A DNA stretch of 37,488 nt from Propionispora hippei DSM 15287. GTDB taxonomy: Bacteria > Bacillota > Negativicutes > Propionisporales > Propionisporaceae. Below the pieces are notes generated by a model. It was not told where the DNA came from. It saw nothing but the letters and a program-made list of their open reading frames with translations, and searched no databases. The stretch's first letter is position 1. Every line of letters begins with the position of its first letter. The DNA lies in contig NZ_FQZD01000036.1 in the NCBI RefSeq assembly GCF_900141835.1, positions 1 through 37,488 on the forward strand. The letters are read 5' to 3'. This document shows, in pieces, positions 14,885 through 25,816 of the stretch. The translations under genes were made by a program, and so were the position numbers.

Positions 14885-15106
14885 CGGAAAAAGTATGTCA
14901 GGTCTGTTTCGTACAGGGAGGAAGCTGCCGTAGATTGAGAGCAGCTCCGGGGACATCTGGCAGAAGTTCGTTCCTGAGTATCCGGGCTGAAGGTGAATTC
15001 TGGTAGGCCGGACGTTTCTTCCGCGTTAGGGAAGCAGAGTATAAATTTAGGGTGGTACCGCGGAAGTATGGCTTTCGCCCCTTTTCAGGGGCGGAGGTCT
15101 TTTTAT
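14885..15106 (+). promoter_or_regulatory. T-box riboswitch of pheST, specifier TTC (Phe)
   Basis: Stem I contains GAGGAAG...AGATTGAGAGC. The specifier reads GAA-G-TTC-GTT-CCTGAG, giving Phe codon TTC. The antiterminator is AGGGTGGTACCGCGG (15048-15062), and the terminator is CGCCCC/GGGGCG with a T-tail (15076-15104). The bulge TGGT fits the A discriminator base of tRNA-Phe. The leader matches the phenylalanyl-tRNA synthetase genes it precedes. Confidence 0.95.
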
Positions 15107-15117
15107 TTAGTTTTTAG

Positions 15118-16155
<1,038 letters not shown>

Positions 16156-16171
16156 GAAGGAGGTTTAACCT

Positions 16172-18616
16172 ATGCGTGCATCTGTTAAATGGCTTAAAGA
16201 CTATATTGATTTTAAGGAAACACCGGAAGAACTGGCCGACCTGCTGACTATGGCCGGTGTGCCTGTTGCCACCGTTGAATATTTAGGTAAGAATATTGAA
16301 AAAGTAGTAACCGGAAAAATTCTGGCTATTGAGTCGCATCCTAACGCCGATAAGCTGTGCATCTGCAAAATCGATGTTGCCGCCGGTGAGATACTTACCA
16401 TTGTAACCGGAGCAAAAAATGTCCAAGAAAATGATATTGTGCCTGTGGCGCTGGTGGGAGCCGAATTGCCGAACGGCATGAAAATTAAAGAAAGCAAGCT
16501 GCGCGGAGTTATGTCCAGCGGCATGCTGTGCTCGGCGGCCGAACTTAATTTGGACAGCAAGCTGCTGTCTGCGGAAGCTAAAGAGGGTATTTATATTTTG
16601 CCGTCTGAAACCCCGATGGGCGTCGATGTCCGGACTGTGCTGGGCTTGGATGACGTGGTGCTGGAGTTTGAGCTTACGGCAAACCGGGCCGACTGTTTCA
16701 GCATTCTGGGGCTGGTGAGGGAAATTGCCGTATTGACAAAGAACAGTGTAAAAAAGCCTATGCTGAACGTAAAAGAGGCTGCTGGCGAAAAAGCATCTGC
16801 CCTGTTTAAAGTGGACATCCAGGAGCCTGCTCTCTGTTCGCGCTTCACTGCGCGGGTGCTGAAGAATGTCAAGGTCGCCCCTTCGCCGGACTGGCTGAGA
16901 CACCGGCTGCAGGCGGCGGGCATGCGCTCCATCAATAACGTAGTTGATGTTACCAACTTTGTCATGCTGGAAATGGGGCAGCCCATGCATGCTTACGACT
17001 ACAATCTGCTGGCCCGCCACACCCTGAGTGTCCGTAAGGCCAACCCCAAAGAGCGGCTGACGACCCTGGACGGCGTAAGGCGGGAACTGACGGAGGATAT
17101 GCTGGTAATCGCCGATGCCGTACAGGCGGTAGGACTGGCTGGTGTCATGGGCGGTCTGGCAACGGAAGTTTCCGCTAACACCCAGAACATTCTTTTGGAG
17201 GCGGCCTCCTTTAACGGTGTCAGCATCCGGCGGACTTCACGCAGTCTGGGACTTCGTTCGGAAGCTTCCGGCCGGTTTGAACGGGGCGTTGATACGGCCA
17301 ATATTACCCGGGCGTTGGACCGGGCCGCGCAATTGCTGGAAGATATGGGAGCCTGCCAAGTCTGTACCGGTATAGTAGACCAGTACCCGCAGGTCGTGCT
17401 GCCCAAGCAAGTGGTCTTTACCGCCGGACAGATTAATGCCCGTTTGGGAACGGATATTGCCAAGAAGGACATGCTGGAAATCTTAAAACGTCTGGAGTTT
17501 GAGCTTGATGCTCCCGGTTCGGCCGATGCGGTTACTGTAACCGTGCCGACCTGGCGCAGCGACATTACCAGAGCGGCAGATATTTCGGAGGAAATAGCGC
17601 GGATTTACGGCTACGATAGGATTCCCTCGACTACTCCGCACGGCAATATGGTCCGGGGCGGCCAGAGCTATCTGCAGACCATTGCCGATAAAGTAAAGAC
17701 TACTTTGTCCGGTAGCGGCTTCTCCGAGATTGTTGCGTTTAGTTTCACACATCCGGGAACGCTGGATAAGCTGAATATCCCCGCTGATAGTACTCTGCGC
17801 AAAACAATCGCCATAGTAAACCCGATTACCGATGATTTCCCGCTGCTGCGGACCACTTTGTTGGGCAGCATGCTGGAAACGGTGGCCCGTAATTTATCCC
17901 GCAAAAATGAGGATTTGCACCTATATGAACTGGGGGCGGTCTATTTGCCGGAAACCCTGCCGCCGACGGCTGGCTCTCTACCGCAGGAACCGTTGATGCT
18001 ATGCGGCGCTCTGGTGGGAAATCGCCAGGAGATGACCTGGAATGTAAAGAAAGAGCCGGTTGATTTTTATGACGCTAAGGGGGCCGTGGAGGTATTGCTG
18101 GATTCTATGGGAATCGAGAACTATACTATACAGGCCGGCGAACATCCTTCCTTCCATCCGGGAAAAACGGCAATCGTTGTTAAAGACGATACGGTGCTGG
18201 GAACGATTGGCGAAGTGCATCCCCAGGTGCTGGATGGTTTTGATATTAACCGTAAGGTATACGCTTTTGAATTGAATGTGGCGGCTATTGCCGACAAGGC
18301 TGAACTCTTGAACAAATACCGTTCACTGCCTAAGTTCCCGGCGATCAACCGGGATATCGCCGTCGTTCTGCCGGCGGAAATCCCGGTTGACGAGGTATAC
18401 CGGACGATTAGCGATACGGCAGGCGCTCTGCTTACCGGTTTGAAACTGTTCGACGTGTATACCGGCGAACAGGTGGCTGCCGGCTTGCGCAGCCTGGCCT
18501 TTTCCCTAACCTTCCGGTCGGCGGAAAAGACGCTTACCGATGAAGAAGTGGAAGGGCCTTACAAAAAGGTTATTGCTGCGCTGGAAAATACGCTGCAGGC
18601 AAAAATCCGGAGTTAA
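16172..18616 (+). CDS. pheT: Phenylalanyl-tRNA synthetase beta subunit
   Basis: 814 residues, full length. The N-terminal tRNA-binding (EMAP-like) domain covers about 40-150 (KILAIESHPNADKLCICKID), followed by the B3/B4 editing domain (RSINNVVDVTNFVMLEMGQP), the B5 DNA-binding-fold domain, a degenerate class II core, and a C-terminal FDX-ACB domain from about 720 (KFPAINRDIAVVLP). AAGGAGG lies 7 bases before the ATG. It is 16 bases after pheS and co-transcribed with it. Confidence 0.98.
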   Translation: MRASVKWLKDYIDFKETPEELADLLTMAGVPVATVEYLGKNIEKVVTGKILAIESHPNADKLCICKIDVAAGEILTIVTGAKNVQENDIVPVALVGAELPNGMKIKESKLRGVMSSGMLCSAAELNLDSKLLSAEAKEGIYILPSETPMGVDVRTVLGLDDVVLEFELTANRADCFSILGLVREIAVLTKNSVKKPMLNVKEAAGEKASALFKVDIQEPALCSRFTARVLKNVKVAPSPDWLRHRLQAAGMRSINNVVDVTNFVMLEMGQPMHAYDYNLLARHTLSVRKANPKERLTTLDGVRRELTEDMLVIADAVQAVGLAGVMGGLATEVSANTQNILLEAASFNGVSIRRTSRSLGLRSEASGRFERGVDTANITRALDRAAQLLEDMGACQVCTGIVDQYPQVVLPKQVVFTAGQINARLGTDIAKKDMLEILKRLEFELDAPGSADAVTVTVPTWRSDITRAADISEEIARIYGYDRIPSTTPHGNMVRGGQSYLQTIADKVKTTLSGSGFSEIVAFSFTHPGTLDKLNIPADSTLRKTIAIVNPITDDFPLLRTTLLGSMLETVARNLSRKNEDLHLYELGAVYLPETLPPTAGSLPQEPLMLCGALVGNRQEMTWNVKKEPVDFYDAKGAVEVLLDSMGIENYTIQAGEHPSFHPGKTAIVVKDDTVLGTIGEVHPQVLDGFDINRKVYAFELNVAAIADKAELLNKYRSLPKFPAINRDIAVVLPAEIPVDEVYRTISDTAGALLTGLKLFDVYTGEQVAAGLRSLAFSLTFRSAEKTLTDEEVEGPYKKVIAALENTLQAKIRS

Positions 18617-18648
18617 CTAAATTATTAGGAAAATAAAGCAAGAAAGAT

Positions 18649-18684
18649 CTGGTCAGCCGGCCCGATCTTTCTTGTTTTGCTTTT
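18649..18684 (+). terminator. Terminator of pheST
   Basis: A perfect 11-bp stem, CAAGAAAGATC (18649-18659) with GATCTTTCTTG (18664-18674), followed by TTTTGCTTTTTT. Confidence 0.85.
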
Positions 18685-18825
18685 TTCCGGCAGGATTTAG
18701 CTCCTGCAGGTAGAATCTATCATAACAAAGTATTTATGTGAATTTCCTGAAAGCGGGTCTGTTGCGCTTAGTCGGTGTATATACTATGTAGTTGAAGAAC
18801 AAACAAGGTAGTTGGTGAAAGAAGC

Positions 18826-19077
18826 ATGAATGATAAAAAATGTAAGGTTACAGTTGAAATATTTGGCGAGTCGTATCCACTTAAGGGCGATGCCAATATG
18901 GAGCACATTATAAGAACCGCAGCTCTGGTCGATGAACGTATGCGCAAGGTCGCGCGAACCAATGCCCGTTTATCACCGGCGAAGATTGCCGTGCTGGCGG
19001 CACTTAATCTGGCGGATGAATTCATTCGGCTGGAGACAGATTATCAGGAACTGCTGGAGCTGCTGGATAAGAAATAA
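18826..19077 (+). CDS. zapA: Cell division protein ZapA
   Basis: 83 residues with the ZapA pattern: an N-terminal strand pair (KVTVEIFGESYPLKG), then two helices (MEHIIRTAALVDERMRKV, KIAVLAALNLADEFIRL) and a coiled-coil tail. It tethers FtsZ filaments in the Z-ring. The ribosome site GAAAGAA before ATG 18826 is weak. Position between pheT and mutS2 is common for zapA in Firmicutes. 210 bases separate it from pheT, past a terminator, so it must have its own promoter, which I did not find with confidence. Confidence 0.9.
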   Translation: MNDKKCKVTVEIFGESYPLKGDANMEHIIRTAALVDERMRKVARTNARLSPAKIAVLAALNLADEFIRLETDYQELLELLDKK

Positions 19078-19160
19078 TATCTGATCACCGGAGTTGTCTA
19101 ATACTAGCCGGTATAAGCCTCCTTTTATCTGCGAATAATAGCGATAAAAGGGGTGATAGT

Positions 19161-19850
19161 GTGTTTGGTCTTGGTGAGGCAGCTTCGCTAGGTGAACTTG
19201 GACGGGTTTTTTTACATATTATTCTTTTCTGTACGGCGGCGCTGATTGTGGTGCGCATTATGGGAAACCGTACGGTAGGGCAGCTTTCTCCTTTTGATTT
19301 TGTGATCATGGTAGGCATCGGCGACATTATAGTCAGCGCTGCCATGGATAAAACGCAAACCCTGCTGACTGGGGTGGAAGCACTGCTGGCCCTCCTGCTT
19401 TTGCAGCAGGTGCTGTCTTACCTGTCGTTAAAGAGTACGCGCCTAAGAACCTGGTTTGAGGGAACGCCGGTGACTTTGATTAAGGACGGGAAAATTATTA
19501 AAGAAAACTTTGCCAACACCTATTTTAACTATGACGATTTGCGTCAGGAACTGCATCGGCAGGGCATGGATATTACCGATCTGAAGGATATTAAAACAGG
19601 CCGTCTGGAAAGCTGCGGCGTGTTTTCGGTCATAAAAAATCCCGAGGCCGAGCCGGTGTGCCGGCGGGATTTTGATGATTATATTGCCAGTATGTTCGAT
19701 AATCCGCTAAGTCCTATGGGTGCTCAAATGGTAAAACTGGAAAAGCTGGTGGAGGATGTGAGCTATATTAGGGAATACCTGCAGCAGCCTCCGGGCCGGT
19801 ATGATGCGCCGGATTCTCAGCAGCCGTTAACGGAAAAAGAAATTCATTGA
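19161..19850 (+). CDS. DUF421 (YetF/YcaP-like) membrane protein
   Basis: 229 residues. About three N-terminal transmembrane spans (residues about 13-90, including VVRIMGNRTVGQLSPFDFV, the DUF421 hallmark) are followed by a cytoplasmic domain with GTPVTLIKDGKIIKENF and the LRQELHRQGMDITDLKDI signature. The biochemical function of the family is not established; paralogues occur in spore-formers. GTG 19161 is preceded by AAAAGGGGTGA. It ends in an extended hairpin that includes its stop codon. Confidence 0.9.
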   Translation: MFGLGEAASLGELGRVFLHIILFCTAALIVVRIMGNRTVGQLSPFDFVIMVGIGDIIVSAAMDKTQTLLTGVEALLALLLLQQVLSYLSLKSTRLRTWFEGTPVTLIKDGKIIKENFANTYFNYDDLRQELHRQGMDITDLKDIKTGRLESCGVFSVIKNPEAEPVCRRDFDDYIASMFDNPLSPMGAQMVKLEKLVEDVSYIREYLQQPPGRYDAPDSQQPLTEKEIH

Positions 19851-19886
19851 AAAAAGGAGGGGTAACCCCTTCTTTTTTCAATGAAT
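19842..19886 (+). terminator. Near-perfect 45-base palindrome at the end of the DUF421 gene
   Basis: ATTCATTGAAAAAAGG-AGGGGT (from 19842) pairs with the sequence ending at 19886 over about 22 bp with one wobble. The stop codon (19848-19850) lies inside the stem. The poly-A/poly-T stretches are within the arms, not after them, so termination could work on either strand. Confidence 0.7.
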
Positions 19887-19949
19887 AGCTGGTAAGGTAT
19901 ATACAGATGGAAACTGTTTTTTATTTACCATAGCGGGGCAGGTGGTTTA

Positions 19950-20864
19950 ATGAAGGTATTGCTTGTTTTTGTCGACGGAATCGGTTTGGGAGAAAACCGG
20001 TCTGATAAAAATCCATTTGTAGCCTACCCCGTGCCCTTACTGCAAACCTTGTTCGGCGGTTCGCCAACTCTTTCGCTGGGACCGGTTCTATCGGAACATG
20101 CCTGTTTGATTCCAACGGATGCCACACTGGGCGTAGCGGGACTGCCGCAAAGCGCGACCGGTCAAACGGCACTGTTTACCGGTGTGAACGCTCCGGCTGT
20201 TATGGGCATGCATGTTCACGCCTTTCCGGGGCCGAAACTGACCGAAATCATTGCCAGACACGGCATCATGAAACGGCTGGCAAGCCATGGCTATCGGGTT
20301 ACCTCGGCTAATATGTATACGCCGGACTATATGACCTTGGTGGCTAGCCGCAAACGACGTCATGCGGCGACTACGCTGACCATTCTGACCGCCGGACAGC
20401 CGCTGCGGTCACTGGAAGATTTGCTGACCGGGCGGGCTATTTATCAGGATATTACCAATGAAGCACTAATTCAGGCCGGTTGGCCTGATGTGGTGCCTCT
20501 GGCGCCTCGGCTGGCCGGACACCGGTTGGTAGAACTGGCCGATACGCAGGATTTTACTATGTTCGAGTATTTTCAAACCGATCTGTGCGGCCATAAGCAA
20601 GACTGGGTGCGGGCCGCGCAGATCATGAATATTTTGCAGAAATTCCTGGCCGGTATTTATGAAGCATTAACGCCGGACATGCTATTAGTGCTGACCAGTG
20701 ATCATGGCAATTTCGAAGATTTAAGCACGAAAAGGCATACGCTGCAGCCGGTGCCGACTGTACTGATCGGCAGGCAGTGCGTCCGGCTGGCCCGGAATAT
20801 ACATTCTTTAGCCGATATCACACCGGCGATTATCTCGGCTTTGGAAACAGATAGAGGGAGATGA
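19950..20864 (+). CDS. Phosphoglyceromutase-like metalloenzyme (alkaline phosphatase superfamily)
   Basis: 304 residues. The N-terminal FVDGIGLG places a metal ligand at D9. GLPQSATGQTALFTG (about 65-79) is the nucleophile region shared with phosphopentomutase and cofactor-independent phosphoglycerate mutase. The C-terminal TSDHGNFEDLSTKRHT supplies further metal ligands (Asp, His, His). The protein is much shorter than true iPGM (about 510 aa), so it is a stand-alone 'metalloenzyme domain' protein of unknown substrate. ATG 19950 overlaps nothing upstream. Its end overlaps the U32 peptidase start by 4 bases if that begins at 20861, suggesting coupling. Confidence 0.82.
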   Translation: MKVLLVFVDGIGLGENRSDKNPFVAYPVPLLQTLFGGSPTLSLGPVLSEHACLIPTDATLGVAGLPQSATGQTALFTGVNAPAVMGMHVHAFPGPKLTEIIARHGIMKRLASHGYRVTSANMYTPDYMTLVASRKRRHAATTLTILTAGQPLRSLEDLLTGRAIYQDITNEALIQAGWPDVVPLAPRLAGHRLVELADTQDFTMFEYFQTDLCGHKQDWVRAAQIMNILQKFLAGIYEALTPDMLLVLTSDHGNFEDLSTKRHTLQPVPTVLIGRQCVRLARNIHSLADITPAIISALETDRGR

Positions 20865-23359
20865 ATTTTTTGGAACTTTTGGCTCCTGTGGGCAGTTACC
20901 CTGCGTTGGTAGCTGCCGTGGAAAGCGGTGCCGACGCCGTATATTTGGCGGGAAAGTCCTTTGGCGCCCGCGCTTATGCCGATAATTTTGGAGAAGAGGA
21001 GCTGGCGGCCGCAGTGCGTTTTGCCCATTTGCGCGGTGTGCTGGTTTATATAACCGTGAATACGCTGGTAGATACGGCGGAATTGGAGGAATTAGCCGTC
21101 TATCTACAGCTTTTGGACCGGCTTCAGGTGGACGCCATCATCGTCCAGGACCTGGGCGTGGCGGCTCTGGCCCGGCGGCTTATCCCCTGTGTGCCGCTGC
21201 ATGCCAGTACACAGATGACGATTCATAATCTGGCCGGAGTAGAGTATCTGGCGGAACTGGGATTTTCCCGGGCCGTGCTGGCCAGGGAACTGTCTTTGGA
21301 GGAAATCAGTCATATTTGCCAGCACTCACCGATTGAGATAGAAGTATTTGTCCATGGGGCGTTATGCATTTCCTACTCAGGGCAATGTTTGATGAGCAGC
21401 ATGATCGGCGGCCGCAGCGGCAACCGCGGGCGCTGTGCGCAGCCCTGCCGTCTGCCGTATACTTTGGTTGACCGGGACGGCAACAATGTTTTGGCCGATG
21501 CCGATGCCGGCGAATACCTGTTAAGTCCCAAGGATTTTAATACACTGGACGATATGCCGGATTTGATGGACGCCGGCGTAACCTCGTTTAAAATTGAGGG
21601 GCGCATGAAACGTCCGGAATATGTGGCCGTGGTAGTCGACATATACCGGCGGCGGATGCAGTCTTATCTGGAGGGCAATCCGGATGCGTCGGTGGCCGCC
21701 CTGCAGCATAAAAATCTGGCCCAAATATTTAACCGGGATTTTACCACTGCCTATTTACATAAGAAAACAGGCCGGGAGATGATGAGCCACCGGCGTCCCA
21801 ACAACCGGGGTGTCCGGATCGGACGGGTGCTGGCTTATGATCTGGTCGACAAATCGGTTAGATTGAAGCTGGATGAGGAGCTTCATGTCGATGATATTAT
21901 TGAATTTTGGGTCAAGGTGGGCGGGCGGGTCAATACTACCGTGACCGCTATCCACCAGGAGGGAAGCGAAGTGGCGGCAGCGCCGGCTGGTGCCGAGGTA
22001 ACCGTGGCAGTGCCGTCACCGGTTAAAGCCGGTGACCGGGTATTTAAGATATTTGATGCCCGGCTGATGGAATATGCCCGCCGGTTTTTTACCGGTGCGG
22101 CGCCGGTCAGGCGTATTCCGGTAAAGGTCGTGGTGGAGGTTGCCCAGGGACGGCCGTTGGTCGTTCATATGCAAGACAGTGAGGGTTTTACCGGACAGGC
22201 TGCCACCCAGTTTATTGCCGAGACTGCCCGCAACCGGCCCCTGACAGCCGAAACGGTTGCCAAGCAAATCGAACGCCTGGGAACGACCGTGTTTGCCTTC
22301 AAACAACTTGAATGCCGGATTGACGGATCCGTCATGGTGCCCTTGAGTGAAATCAACGATGCCCGGCGACGGGCGGTCGAGGCGCTGGAAGAGGCCAGAC
22401 TGGCCCGGTTCAGCCGCCCTACGGCACCCGTGTCGGCTCACTTCCCCGAACCGGCTGGCGTAAAACCTCTGACGGGCAAAAAGCCGGAGCTCGTGGTTCA
22501 AGTAGATACGCTGGAGAAAATAAAAACAGCTTTGCGGCAGGGTGCCGACCGCATTATGTTTGGCGGAGAAACGCTGAACCATCAGGCGCTCTCATCGGAA
22601 GACTACCGGAGAGCCGTTGACCTGGTTCGCTCGGCTGGTAAAAAAATTGTCTTGAGCACGCCGCGGCTGGCGAAAGAGTGGCAGATACCTAAGCTGCGGC
22701 AAGAGCTTGCCCTGTTTGAGTCGCTGGCGCCGGATGCTGTGGCTGTTGCCAACCTGGGTGTGCTGTACCTGGCCCGGGAACAGGTTTCGCTGCCGCTCCA
22801 TGGCGATTACCCGCTTAATATTTATAATCTGTATACCATTCAGTTTTTGGCGGCGCAACAGGTAGCCAGTCTGACCCTTTCCCCCGAACTGACCTTTTCC
22901 CAGGTGGAAAGACTGGCCGGCAGCAGTCCTGTCGAGCTGGAATGCCTGGTACATGGCTATTTGACGTTAATGGTGTCTGAATACTGTGCGGTAGGCAGTT
23001 TTTTGGGCCAGCTTCACACAGGCACCTGCCAACAAACTTGTCTAAAGGGACAGTACTGGCTGAAAGACCGCAAGGGAGAACGGTTTCCGCTGGCCACCGA
23101 TCAGTATTGCCGCATGCATGTGTTAAACGGCAAAGAGCTCAGCATGCTGCCCCATATTGACCGGTTTGCCGAAAGCGGTATCAGCCGGTTGCGCATTGAG
23201 GGCAAATGGGGGTCTGACGTTCATTTGGCCGAGGTAGTCCGGCTTTATCGCGAATGCCTTGACCTGGGAACGGTGCAGCGCAAACGGGTACAGGAAAAGA
23301 TTAACGCAGCCGAACATGAAGATATAACGAGAGGCCATTATTTCAGAGGGGTACTGTAA
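20861..23359 (+). CDS. U32-family peptidase (collagenase-like) with DUF3656-type C-terminal region
   Basis: 832 residues (829 if it starts at TTG 20870, which is better spaced from AGAGGGAG). The N-terminal barrel starts LELLAPVGSYPALVAAVESG and carries the U32 signature EVFVHGALCISYSGQCLMSS followed by NRGRCAQPCRLPY. A second cysteine-rich region near 700 (SEYCAVGS, GTCQQTCLKGQ) matches the second half-site of the long U32 proteins. Related proteins act in 23S rRNA hydroxylation (RlhA) or prephenate-derived modifications rather than as proven peptidases, so 'peptidase' is a family label. It is translationally coupled to the metalloenzyme upstream. Confidence 0.9.
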   Translation: MNFLELLAPVGSYPALVAAVESGADAVYLAGKSFGARAYADNFGEEELAAAVRFAHLRGVLVYITVNTLVDTAELEELAVYLQLLDRLQVDAIIVQDLGVAALARRLIPCVPLHASTQMTIHNLAGVEYLAELGFSRAVLARELSLEEISHICQHSPIEIEVFVHGALCISYSGQCLMSSMIGGRSGNRGRCAQPCRLPYTLVDRDGNNVLADADAGEYLLSPKDFNTLDDMPDLMDAGVTSFKIEGRMKRPEYVAVVVDIYRRRMQSYLEGNPDASVAALQHKNLAQIFNRDFTTAYLHKKTGREMMSHRRPNNRGVRIGRVLAYDLVDKSVRLKLDEELHVDDIIEFWVKVGGRVNTTVTAIHQEGSEVAAAPAGAEVTVAVPSPVKAGDRVFKIFDARLMEYARRFFTGAAPVRRIPVKVVVEVAQGRPLVVHMQDSEGFTGQAATQFIAETARNRPLTAETVAKQIERLGTTVFAFKQLECRIDGSVMVPLSEINDARRRAVEALEEARLARFSRPTAPVSAHFPEPAGVKPLTGKKPELVVQVDTLEKIKTALRQGADRIMFGGETLNHQALSSEDYRRAVDLVRSAGKKIVLSTPRLAKEWQIPKLRQELALFESLAPDAVAVANLGVLYLAREQVSLPLHGDYPLNIYNLYTIQFLAAQQVASLTLSPELTFSQVERLAGSSPVELECLVHGYLTLMVSEYCAVGSFLGQLHTGTCQQTCLKGQYWLKDRKGERFPLATDQYCRMHVLNGKELSMLPHIDRFAESGISRLRIEGKWGSDVHLAEVVRLYRECLDLGTVQRKRVQEKINAAEHEDITRGHYFRGVL

Positions 23360-23443
23360 CTGGTAGCCGGTGGCCTTAAGCCACGGGCTTAGGCGGATAC
23401 GGCATAGGTCGGACCTTTCTGTCTTGAGGAGAACGAACAGAGT

Positions 23444-25816
23444 ATGGTTGAAGCTGTATTACACACATTGGAATTTCATAAAATCATTGAGCTTTTGGCT
23501 CAACGCACAACCTCATCGCTGGGCCGTGAATTAGCCGAGGCCTTGAAGCCAGTCAGCGAGGTTGAACTGGTACAGGAGCGGATTGACGAAACGCAGGAAG
23601 CCCGCGATATCATGGCCGCCGTACCCAATGTTCCGTTGGGCGGCATTCGGGATATCCGTAAGGTGGTTAAGCGGGCGGAACTGGGAGCAGTGCTGGACCC
23701 GTCTGAACTGCTCGGCATTGCCAGCATATTGTACGCTGCCCGGCGGATGAAGCATTTTTTTCATGACTTACCGGTAGAGACGCCGCTCTTATCGCATGTA
23801 GCGGGTGAAATCGAAGTATTGCGTCCGATTGAGAATGCCATCGAAAATACGCTTACCGAGCAAGGGCAAATCCGGGACGATGCCAGCGTGGAATTAAAGA
23901 ATATCCGGCGGGAGATCAGAACGGCGCAAAGCCGGGTAAAGGAAAAGCTGGATCAGATTCTGCGGTCCGCCGAATATCAGAAGTATTTTCAGGATGCACT
24001 GGTGACTATCCGCTCCGACCGGTATGTCATCCCGATCAAGCAGGAATACCGCCAGTTTTTTCCCGGCATCGTCCATGACCAGTCGGCCAGCGGCGCCACG
24101 GTATTTATTGAACCGATGGCGGTGGTCAATCTGAATAACGACATTAAACAATGGACGGTGGCCGAAAAGAACGAAGTAGAGCGGATTTTAGCGGCTCTTA
24201 GTCTGCAGATTTCCCGGGCGGGGGAAGCTATTACCGCCAATTGTCAGGCGCTGGCCTGGCTGGATTTTGTTTTTGCTAAGGCGCGCCTAAGCTTTGATAT
24301 GCAGGCACAGCGGCCTGAAATTAATCAAACCGGTTATGTTAAGCTGCAGCGGGCACGGCATCCGCTGATTCCGTCCGAGGTGGTTGTCCCTATCGACGTG
24401 GAACTGGGCGGTTCGTTCCATACCCTGCTGATTACCGGACCCAATACCGGCGGCAAGACGGTCACCTTAAAAACCGTTGGCCTGTTTGCCCTGATGGTGC
24501 AAGCCGGACTATTCATTCCAGCCGCCAGCGGCTCAGTGATTGCTATTTTTAACAATATTTTCGCCGATATTGGTGATGAGCAAAGCATTGAACAGAGCTT
24601 GAGCACTTTTTCTGCTCATATGACTCATTTGGTTAAGATCTTACAGCAGGTGTCGGCCCGGGATTTGGTGTTGATCGATGAAATCGGCGCCGGAACCGAC
24701 CCGGAAGAGGGGGCTGCCCTGGCGATGGCTATTCTGGAGCATTTGCTCGCCAGCGGCGCCAGGACGATTGCCACCACCCATTACAGTGAACTGAAAACCT
24801 TTGCCTACAGCCGCGAGGGGATGATCAATGGCAGCGTTGAATTTGATGTGGAGACGTTGAAACCGACCTATCGCCTGCTGGTGGGTGTTCCCGGCAGCAG
24901 CAACGCTTTTGCCATTAGCCAGCGGCTGGGCTTGTCCGGTCAATTGATCCGCCGGGCGAAGGAACTGCTGGAAAAGGAGCATGCCGACCTGGAAACGGTA
25001 CTGCAGGGACTAGAAAAGGAAAAGATTGATTATCATAAGCGAAATGAAGAAGTGGCCCGGTTGGAAAGGGAAATAGCCCGGCTGAGGGAAGAGATGACCC
25101 GGGAGTATGACAACCTGGAGGAAAAGAAACATAAGGTGCTGCAAAAAGCCCAACAGGAAGCGGCCTTGCTGATCCGGCAGGCAAAGCGCGAGTCCGACGA
25201 AGTGATTGCCGAGCTGAAAGCACAGTTTGCCGTAAAGACCGAACGGGACAGGCAGACGGCGATCACCAAGGCAAGAGGCAGGCTGCGGACAGCCGGTGAC
25301 AGGATCGAAGAGGTGACCGAATCCGAGGCCGATTATCCGGCGCTTTCACCGGATCAGGTAAAAGCCGGTACCGGTGTCTATGTGACTACTTTAAGACAGC
25401 AGGGAACAGTCCTCAGTGTACAGGGCAGTGAGCTAACGGTACAACTGGGCCTTATGAAAGTCAATGTGCCGCTCGCTGTTTGCCGCTTGGCTGCTATCGC
25501 TCCGGCGAAAAAGTCCCATCCCGGACCGTCCCAAACGGCAGGGCGCAGACTGGACAACAGCGGTGCCAAAGCTGTCAGCCGTCAAATCGATATCCGGGGA
25601 ACCAATGTAGAAGAGGCGGAGCTCCTATTGGAAAAATACCTGGATGACGCCATTGTGGCTGGTTTGCAGGAGGTCCTTGTAATTCACGGCAAGGGAACAG
25701 GCGCACTGCGCAAAGGGGTCAGAAGTTATCTGAAACACCATTATCACGTTAAGGATATTAGTATTGGAGAATTGAATGAGGGCGGCGACGGTGCTACCGT
25801 TGTACGGCTGCTGTAA
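23444..25816 (+). CDS. mutS2: Endonuclease MutS2 / ribosome-rescue ATPase
   Basis: 790 residues. MutS core and lever domains lead to an ABC-type ATPase with Walker A GPNTGGKT (332-339) and Walker B DLVLIDEIGAGTDP. A long coiled-coil clamp follows (about 505-620, KIDYHKRNEEVARLEREIAR). A C-terminal Smr domain occupies about 715-790 (DIRGTNVEEAELLLEKYL, VIHGKGTGALRKGVRSYLKH). It lacks the mismatch-recognition N-domain of MutS1. In Bacillus the protein (RqcU) splits collided ribosomes; earlier work links it to suppression of recombination. GAGGAG lies 12 bases before ATG 23444. Confidence 0.96.
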   Translation: MVEAVLHTLEFHKIIELLAQRTTSSLGRELAEALKPVSEVELVQERIDETQEARDIMAAVPNVPLGGIRDIRKVVKRAELGAVLDPSELLGIASILYAARRMKHFFHDLPVETPLLSHVAGEIEVLRPIENAIENTLTEQGQIRDDASVELKNIRREIRTAQSRVKEKLDQILRSAEYQKYFQDALVTIRSDRYVIPIKQEYRQFFPGIVHDQSASGATVFIEPMAVVNLNNDIKQWTVAEKNEVERILAALSLQISRAGEAITANCQALAWLDFVFAKARLSFDMQAQRPEINQTGYVKLQRARHPLIPSEVVVPIDVELGGSFHTLLITGPNTGGKTVTLKTVGLFALMVQAGLFIPAASGSVIAIFNNIFADIGDEQSIEQSLSTFSAHMTHLVKILQQVSARDLVLIDEIGAGTDPEEGAALAMAILEHLLASGARTIATTHYSELKTFAYSREGMINGSVEFDVETLKPTYRLLVGVPGSSNAFAISQRLGLSGQLIRRAKELLEKEHADLETVLQGLEKEKIDYHKRNEEVARLEREIARLREEMTREYDNLEEKKHKVLQKAQQEAALLIRQAKRESDEVIAELKAQFAVKTERDRQTAITKARGRLRTAGDRIEEVTESEADYPALSPDQVKAGTGVYVTTLRQQGTVLSVQGSELTVQLGLMKVNVPLAVCRLAAIAPAKKSHPGPSQTAGRRLDNSGAKAVSRQIDIRGTNVEEAELLLEKYLDDAIVAGLQEVLVIHGKGTGALRKGVRSYLKHHYHVKDISIGELNEGGDGATVVRLL

